NCBI RefSeq assembly: GCF_003144395.1
Contig: NZ_PENZ01000045.1
Location: 1,220 to 65,219, forward strand
Reading direction: 5' to 3'
Source: Proteus faecis
GTDB taxonomy: Bacteria; Pseudomonadota; Gammaproteobacteria; Enterobacterales; Enterobacteriaceae
Length of the DNA: 64,000 bases
How positions within the stretch are numbered: position 1 is the first letter of the stretch; each line of letters starts with the position of its first letter. The notes under the pieces were generated by a model, which was not told the origin of the DNA, made no database searches, and saw nothing but the letters and a program-made list of their open reading frames with translations. Below, piece after piece: positions 1-9,000 of the stretch. Made by a program: the position numbers and the translations under genes.

Positions 1-3000
1 ACCTTGTGTAAATGCCGTAACGGCTTGAATAGCTCGGGTATATTTACCGCCCATGCCAAAGTCAGACTGGTTGGTATAATCCTGTAAACGTTGTTGGAAG
101 AGGTAATTTTGAACATCACGCTCAGTAACGTTATCTTTAGTTTCTGAAAGGGCTTGGTAGATATCATCATAAGCAGTGTCTGAAAGGCGATTTAGTGTTG
201 ACTCGTCTTTAGCAATATTGGTGCCACGAATAGTATCAACCGTGGTTGCCAAATCGATAATCTGTGCACCAATTTCACCCACTAACTGCTGTTTCTGTTG
301 GCGGTTTTGCTCTTTCTCTTTATCGAAGATTTTATTTAACGTACTGTGGGCGTTATCGGTATCTTGGCTTAATTGAGCGATATCTTGCTGCTGATTATCG
401 CTATCACGCACTGTCCATGTGCCTTGCGATACCGCAGATTGAGTGGTATTTTCAGCGCTGTCACTGTGGTTGCCTGCCATGGCTAATGCATGCCCCATAT
501 TCGCCAGCATATTGCCCTCAACACCCCCTGAAGTACTCACACCACCAGATTGATGCTCAACTTTATATTCTGCGTAGTTATGGATATCACTAAAGCCTAA
601 TGTGCCTGTATCGAGCTGATTATTTTTAGCTTCTGCGGTACTGCTAATCACCGCGCCATCAAGCTGGGTATGTTTACCCACGCTAATATCAAACCCTTGA
701 TTGCCTGCAAATAAGCCCGTTTGTTCTTCTACTGAACGGTATTTGCTGTCCATTTTATCGCGGCTAAACGAAATATTTGCCGAACCACCCGGTGTGCCCA
801 TCACATTGACACTACCACCGACACTTTCACTCGATTGCTTCGATTTGTAGTCATCAATCGCTTGCTGGCTTTCAAGATGTAAATTTCCCCCCACCTTAGC
901 AATGACTTTATCGCCTTGCGCTTGAGCGCCTTTTAAGGTCGTATCTTGGCCACTTTGTAATGTGAGCGTTTGTCCTGCATTTAATGTGCTATTGGTGTAA
1001 TAGGTGTGATCGCCCTCTTCAAAGCCTTTCGCTCGGCTACCATTGGCATTAATATTTACCCCGACTCCACCCGAGCCCACTGTAACGCCAACACCAACAG
1101 AGGCGCTTTTGCTGCTGTTTTTGCTGTCTATCGTCTCTTGGTTTTGTGCTGATTGTAATGTGATATCTCGCGTAGCACTTAGGGTAAGATTACCACCAGC
1201 CTGTAGCTCACTGCCTGTAATAGTGATATCACCCTGCTCTTTTCCTGTTGCTGTAATAGCAAGATTTTCACCTGCACTTAAGCTACTGCCTTGGGCAATA
1301 TCTTGTTGCTGTATACGTTCCGATTCAGAGGCGCTTTTACCATAAGCGACATTAACACCAATTAATGTTGTGCTCTCATTATCAGTGCCAGATTGCGCAT
1401 TATCTAATGCAACCGCACCAGCGGCTTGAGCACCCGAAAGCCCCGCTTTAATGCCTTGAAGTGTGCTAATTTGGCTATCATCAGCTTCTTTAGATGCCTT
1501 ATAACCTGAAATAGCGCCATTGATTGCACTTCCTGCAGTACCACTTAGTGCGACGGTAAAACCGCTCTGCTTAGTTTTGGTTTTGCTTAGCTCGGTATAA
1601 CTGTTTTCGGTAGCCAGAATATCAACAGAATCCCCTGTAAGAGATATCTCCTTTTTGGCTATCATTTCACTGCCATCAATGGTGAGATTATCCCCTGAAG
1701 TGATGCGAATATTGCCATCCGTACTGCCAATCACACTGCCTTTTTGAGTCACCGCATTACTATTATTAAGCTGCTCAAATGCAGATTTACCTACAGTAAA
1801 GCCGATACCACCAGTACCACCAATGCCTGATTTTTTAATTTTTTCTTCATAAGATTGGAAAGCAAGCTCTTCTGCTGTGGTAAGCGATAATTGATTACCC
1901 GCCTCAAGATTGATATCTTGTGTAGCAATAATCTCACTGCCCTGTGCAATTAAATCATTGCCGGCAGAAAGAGAAATTTCATTTCCTTTTAGCTGCGTTC
2001 CCGTTGCTTGTTTATTATGAATTTCAGCATGCGTTGTTCGCGTTTCAGAAGAGCCAAACGATTTATCTTTCGTCACACTGTGTGCGATTTGGTCAATAGA
2101 GGAATAACCACTTTGTAATGAGACATCATTACCTGCAGTTAATCCTAGCGAGCCTGTTGCTTGAATATCCGTTGCAGTAAGATGAAGATCTTCGCCCGAA
2201 GTTATTGATATATCACCCGCATAAAGATGAGATCCAATCTCCTCTTCAGTGGTTTTATGCAGATAGTTATTACTATCCCAATCAATATTCTCTTGACGAC
2301 GCGTATGAATAGTACCTAATTCAATATTTTTACCTGCGGTTAACGCCAATTGGCTGTTATCACCACTTGCTAAAATATCTGTTGCTGTTAACGTTAAATT
2401 GCGCGTTGCTTTTAATGCCATCTCACCATCGGGTGATTCTAAATAAATGGCGGCACCACGGTTTAGCCATTGGTCGGTACTATTACCCGATACGGTTGCT
2501 GTACTAATAATGTCATTACCTGCTTGCAGATTAATCCGGTTTTGTCCTGCAATTTGTCCGCCTTCATTTTTAATATCTTGCAACGCAAGCAAATCTACCG
2601 TTTGTCCTTTAATTAGCCCTTGGTTAATTAAATTATCAGTTGAAGCTTGTAAGCCTGTTTTACTTAAAATCGTGCCTTTGTTTTTTAACTCAGGAATATT
2701 ATTTAAAATAACTTCACTACCTGAAAGCAATGCACCATTATTTTGTAAATCACCGGGTAGAACACGCGCATAAACCTGAGGCACTAATACTTTTTCAACG
2801 GAGCCATTAGGTAATGTGATCTCTCTATTGGTTAATAACACCATATCCGTTGTGATCATTGCCATCTGTTCAGAGGTTAATGTCACTCCCGGTTTAATGC
2901 CAAACTCTTCACTAAAGCGAATACCCGCATCCATTAAAGCGTGATATTGCTGTTCATTATCATTATGCCCATCTAGATATTGATTACCGGTTAGCTGAAT

Positions 3001-6000
3001 AATTTGATCACGGACTATGCGTTGTTCATAGAAACCATCGCCAATACGTTTATGGGTATTATTGTGATCAACCGATAATGCATTCTGCATATAATCTGAG
3101 CTTAACCACTCTCTTTTATTGGTAAAACGAGAGTCTGTTTCAACAATATATTGGCTATCGGTTCCTTTATTGACATTAAATAAACGGTTTTCAGGAAGCT
3201 TTAATATAGGCGCTACGGTCTGAATTTTAACTTCTATTGTTTTCTCTTCTGCTGGTTTTTCTAATTGAGGAACAGTAATTATTTTGCCAATAGGAAGCTC
3301 AGGGTGTTTTTCTGACCGTTTTATTTCCGGTAATACGCTATTAGGCTGTGTAATTACCGTTTTTTCAGCGTTAAATGTAGAAACAGTATCACCACTTTCT
3401 AATACGATTTCTGTCGATTGATTACCATTAATCGTATCATCAAGTTTTTTCGTAGTTATTTTATCAAAGAGAGCAAGATCACTTTGGTCTGTTAATAAGC
3501 TCTCTTTATATCTTGTTAATGAGAGATCATTGCCCAAATCATAATCTGTTTTTTCAGGCGTGAGCGGGGTTAGCTCCGCAGTATCAACATCAACTTGATT
3601 ATGATGAGCAATTAATCGACCGAATCTTCGTGTCGTAAATACTTTTATTTCACTCTGTTCACTTAATTCAGGGCGTTTATCTGAGGTTAGATCGGTATTT
3701 TCTTTATATTCCAATAAACCTAATGGTAAATCAGTAACCACCTCAAACGGCCCATATTGGGAATGTGAAGTTGAGCTACTTTTCTTCTTACGACCCGCTT
3801 TACGTTTACCCGGTCTTTTATGCTTTATTGCTGTACCTTCATGGTATTCAATACGCTGACCTGCAGTTTCCTGATTATTAATATGCATACCATCAATAAT
3901 CAGTTTACCACCTGCAATAATATGGCTATCAATATTGTTTAAATTATCACCTTTTAAAGTGATATCTTTACCCGCCAATATTAATGCCGGATCACGATGT
4001 AATAATTTTGACTCTTCTGTAATTATCTTATATTTAAACTCATAGAAGTCTTTATATTGACGACCATTAATATTTAATAAATGCTCACGCGTATTAATGT
4101 TGTACCAAATTCGCTCATCATCAGAATCAAATTTATCGCCACTATGATCAACACCAAATTGATACATTGGTACTTCAGAAACTTTTTCCGGATCACTGAT
4201 TTTTAAATAGAGGTCACGATTATTAATTTCTGAAACATGAGCAAATAAATTTCCACTCGCTTCAATTGATGCGCTTTCATTATTTAATACATCAGCGGCA
4301 ACACTTTCTGGCAAGTTTTCTGTTTCAAAACCCGCAATAGCCATATCACCACCACTGTAAATAAGAGCGTGATTACGGTTATTTATTGTATTACTGAATA
4401 GCTGTAGATTTTCTCGAGAGGCTAATACTGGAGCAATATCTTTAAGCTGTGCATAATTATCAAATTGGTGACTTTTTAGCTGGATATTATCACCATAAAT
4501 TCGTCCACCTGCTTGGTTATAAATTGTATGAGCTACTAATCCGAGTGTGCCGCCAAAAGCATCAATCAATCCTGTATTTTGCAATTTTTCTGAAATAGTT
4601 AATGTCAACTGTTTAGCACTAATTTCGCCATTACGTTTTTCATTATCATCAATACTTCTTTTGCTACGAGTCGTCACTAAATCATCACTTTCTACCGGGA
4701 TTACTGACTCACTGTTATTTAAGTTCGTCGCTTGAAGTGAAATCTGCTCACCCGCATAAATAAATCCAGCGTTATGTATTTCATCATCTGAAAAGAGTGT
4801 TAAAGCGTTTTGCGATTTAATTGTGGCATCTTGTTCTAACTTAAAAGCGGTTTTTAATTGAATTTCACTATCACCAGCCGAAATAATTTCGCCATTACCA
4901 CTCAGCTTTTCAGCCCATAAACGGAGCTGTTGTGTCGCTGCTAACAGCCCCTTTTTATTATCAATAGCTAATTTATTTTCATTTTTACCTTCAATAGCCA
5001 ACATTGCAGCAGATATCAAGCCATGTTGATTATTAAGGTTTTCAACAGGGATTAATTTGAGTTGTTCACTGGCTTGGATAACACCTTGATGATTAAGCAA
5101 ATCATTCACTGCAATATGAATATTATTGGCTTTTAAGCCTAGATTTTCATCGTCTGTTTGCTGATTATCAAGCTGTTGAGCCGTTACAGTGAGTTGTTCT
5201 TGAGATTGGATCTGTCCTATCTGGTTATTTAATCTCTGACTGAGCGTAATTTCAGTATTGTTACCCGCAAGAATAACACCTTGTTGGTTATCAATACTCT
5301 TACCGTTAATCAGTAAGTTATTTGCTGATAAAAGTGTTCCTTGCTGATTATCTAACTCACTTTGATTTAACTGAAGATCCAGTTTGTCAGTAGCTTGAAT
5401 ATGCCCTTTTTGGTTATTAAGCCCTGCAACGTTAAGTTGGGTTTCTGTCGTACCAATAACTTTACCATTTAAATTGATCAGATCATTTTGCCTGGTATTT
5501 AACTTAAGCTGACTATCTGATTGCAATAATCCATCAGTATTAACCAATTCTTGAGAATGGATATTTAACTCTTTTTTGGCGTATATGGTACCTTGATTAT
5601 TCTGCAACTCGCCACTGTTAATGGTGACTGCATTAAGTGCGGTTATTTTCCCTTGCTGGTTATCAATATCACCACTATTTAATGAAATCGCACCAGAAGA
5701 TACAAGCGTCCCTTCACGATTAATAAGTGGCGTATTGGAGTGGCTAATTGTTAATAAATCGCCAGAAGAGATTTTTCCTTGATAGTTATTTAACTGTTCT
5801 GTTTGTAGGTCTGCTTTTTGACCCACCGTTATTAGACCTTGCTGATTATTTAATTTTTCAGGGCTAATTAGTTTCAGCATACCAGCAACGGAAATTAACC
5901 CATTCTGGTTGTCTAGCTGCTTAACCGTGGCGTTCAGATTATGTTGAGTAATGATGCCCGCTATCGCGTTGTTATCCGTATTCGTTAGCTTGCCATCTGC

Positions 6001-9000
6001 ATTAATGGTGAGCGCTTTAACGGCATAAATTAGCCCTTTCGCATTATTTATATTATTGGCATTAATGGTTAATTGATGGCTATTACTAGCGATGCTACCT
6101 TGTCTATTATCAAGATCGGTAGCAATAATAGTTGCTTGCTTATTAGTGGTTATTTTGCCTGCTTGATTAACCAAGTGCCCACTATAAATAGTCAGGTTAG
6201 CTAATGCGCTTATTAGCCCATTTTGGTTATTAATATTCTGTTTCTGCGTGTTAATAACGACATTTTGACTCGCACTAATCACACCTTTTTTATTATCAAT
6301 TTCAGCTGATTTTAAATTTAACCCACCCTGCTTGCTGCCTAGTTGTGCTTGGTTATTAATCAGTTTTGCGCTAGAGATATTTAAGTCGTCATCAGAAATA
6401 ACTTGCCCTTGAGTATTATTAAGCTCACCACTTTTTAGGTCTAATTTTCCTTGGCTAATAATGCCACCCGATAGCGTTTGACTATTGTTTAATTCATAAC
6501 CTTGTGTATCTAAAGTGAAATTACTGGCTGAATAGAGTGTGCCTTGCTGGTTATCTAACGTTTGAGTTGTTAATTTAAAGCCGTTTGCCTGACTAATAAC
6601 TTCGCCACCACGGTTGTTCATTCCTAAGTTATTAAGCAATAAGGATTTAGCAGAAAAGATATAGCCAGATTGATTATTTAAATTACCTGTTACAAGGTTT
6701 AATACCCCATGACTAATAATCCCTGCTTGAGACAACGTGTTGCTATTATCTAATTGATTATTTTTCGTTGTGATATCTAATTGCGTTTTGGCTGTAATAA
6801 GACCATTTTGGTTATTAATAGCACCACTTTCGATTAATACCCGTTCTTCTATGCTACCAATCTTACCTTTCTTATTATTGATATCTTCAACAAACAGTGA
6901 CTGTTTAGCCGTTGACGTGATTTTACCTTCAAGGTTATCAATATTACCGGCGTTAATTTCTAATTCGCCTTTACTTATAATACCGCCACTTGTTGCCGTA
7001 TCACTATTATCAATGCGCTGCTTGTCAGTGCTAATATTTAATGCTGTATTCGCCGTGATCAACCCTGCATGATTTAATAGTTCATGGCTGGCGATAATTA
7101 ACTTGCCTGTTTGGCTGGCTAATACACCTTGCTGGTTATCCAATAACTTGGCTTTTATTTCGATATCATTATGGCTGATGACACCAAGGTCATTTAGTGT
7201 ATTGTTATTACTAAATTGATCAGATAATTCTATTTGCAGTTTTTCTGACGAATAGATCAACCCCTCATCATTATCAAGTTTACGGCCTTCTAATACTAAG
7301 TTTTGCTTAAGACTTGCTAGTTTGCCTTGTTGGTTATTTAACCGATTGAAGGTAATTTTGCTACCATTCTCAGCCGTTAAATTCCCTTTATTATTGTTAA
7401 TATCACCTGCATTAAGCGTTAAATTAGCTTTGGTTAAAATACCCCCCTTATTTTTGCTGTTGCTATTATCAATAACATTTCCGTAGGTATTAATTACCAT
7501 CTCTTTTAGGGAGTAAACTAACCCAGAAATATTTTTGATTGAGGCTGAATCAATAGAAATTGTGCCATTATCAGCGGAAATAACACCGTTATTATTGATA
7601 ATTTGTTGCTGATGCGTATTGATTATTGCATTGTATTTTGCAATTAGCTGACCATCTTGATTGTTGAGTTCGCCACTATCAATGGTGATATTTTTTTGGC
7701 TAACAATTCCGCCACTTTTCAAGGTTTGCGAGTTATCGATAGCATATTTATTTGAATCTAAATTAAGAGAACCTTGAGCAGAAATAACTCCACTACGGTT
7801 GTCAATTTGATGTGTATTTAAAGTCAGTGATGACTTCTCACTTCCTAAACGACCTTGATAGTTAATTAAATCGCCATAAGATAAAATATTCTCACTATTG
7901 CGTGCAATTATTTTACCAAGTGTATTATCTAATTTTCCTTGTGTTTCAATGGATAATGCATCGTGGCTAGTGATTTTTCCTTTAGTATTATTTAACTCTC
8001 TCCCCATTATAAGCGTCATTAATTTATTAGAGACAAGTGATCCTTGCGTATTATTTAACGCTTCTTTTGTCTTAATTTCTAACGTCTCAAGAGCACTTAT
8101 TTCTCCTTGGGTATTGTTTAATTTGCCATTAGTTAAAATATTTACTGAAGTATTACTAATCAACTTGCCTTTGGTGTTATCTAATTCACCCGTTGTAATA
8201 TTGAGTGTATTTTTACTAAAAATCTGACTATTGGTTTTCGTACTTTGGTTACTTAAACGCTCACTTTGAGTATTTATGGTGATGTTATTAGCACTGATTG
8301 AACCATTATCATTAATCAGTTGTTTACTGGTAATTGATAAATCGCTATTTAGGCTGCCTAATATGCCTTGTTGATTAATTAAGTTACCACTTTTAATGGC
8401 TAGCTGATTAGCGGAAACAATACGACCTTGCGTGCTATCAATATCACCACTATTAATAGTTAATGTCCCTTTTGTTTCGATACCTTTATTACCCTCAATT
8501 GTTTGACGATTAATCAGGTTATCACGCAAAGTTAATTGTAATTGTTGAGGAGAAAACAGATGTCCTTGGCTATTATTTAGCGATATTCCTTTTAATGCTA
8601 AATTCGCTAACTCACTAAGGATCCGGCCTGATTGGTTAGTCACCGTGTTAGTTTGTAAATCAACTTGTTGCTTGGCTAGGATCTGTCCTTGTTGATTATT
8701 AAGGTCGCCACTGTGAATATTTAATCCACCTTGGCTAACTATTCCGCCACTTTTTTGTGTTTCACTATTCGTTATTTTTTGCTGGTGGCTATCAATAATG
8801 AGATCTTTACCGGTAATAATCAGTCCAGCGTGATTATTTATCGCACCTGTTTTTAATGTTGCATTATCAGATAAGGTTAATCGACCTAATTGGTTGATAA
8901 AACCGGCTTTGGCTGTACTTAATTGCAATTGACTCGCGCTAATATCACCTTGGCTATTATCTAATAATCCCGTATTCAGTAGTAAGTTTTGTGTTGCCTG

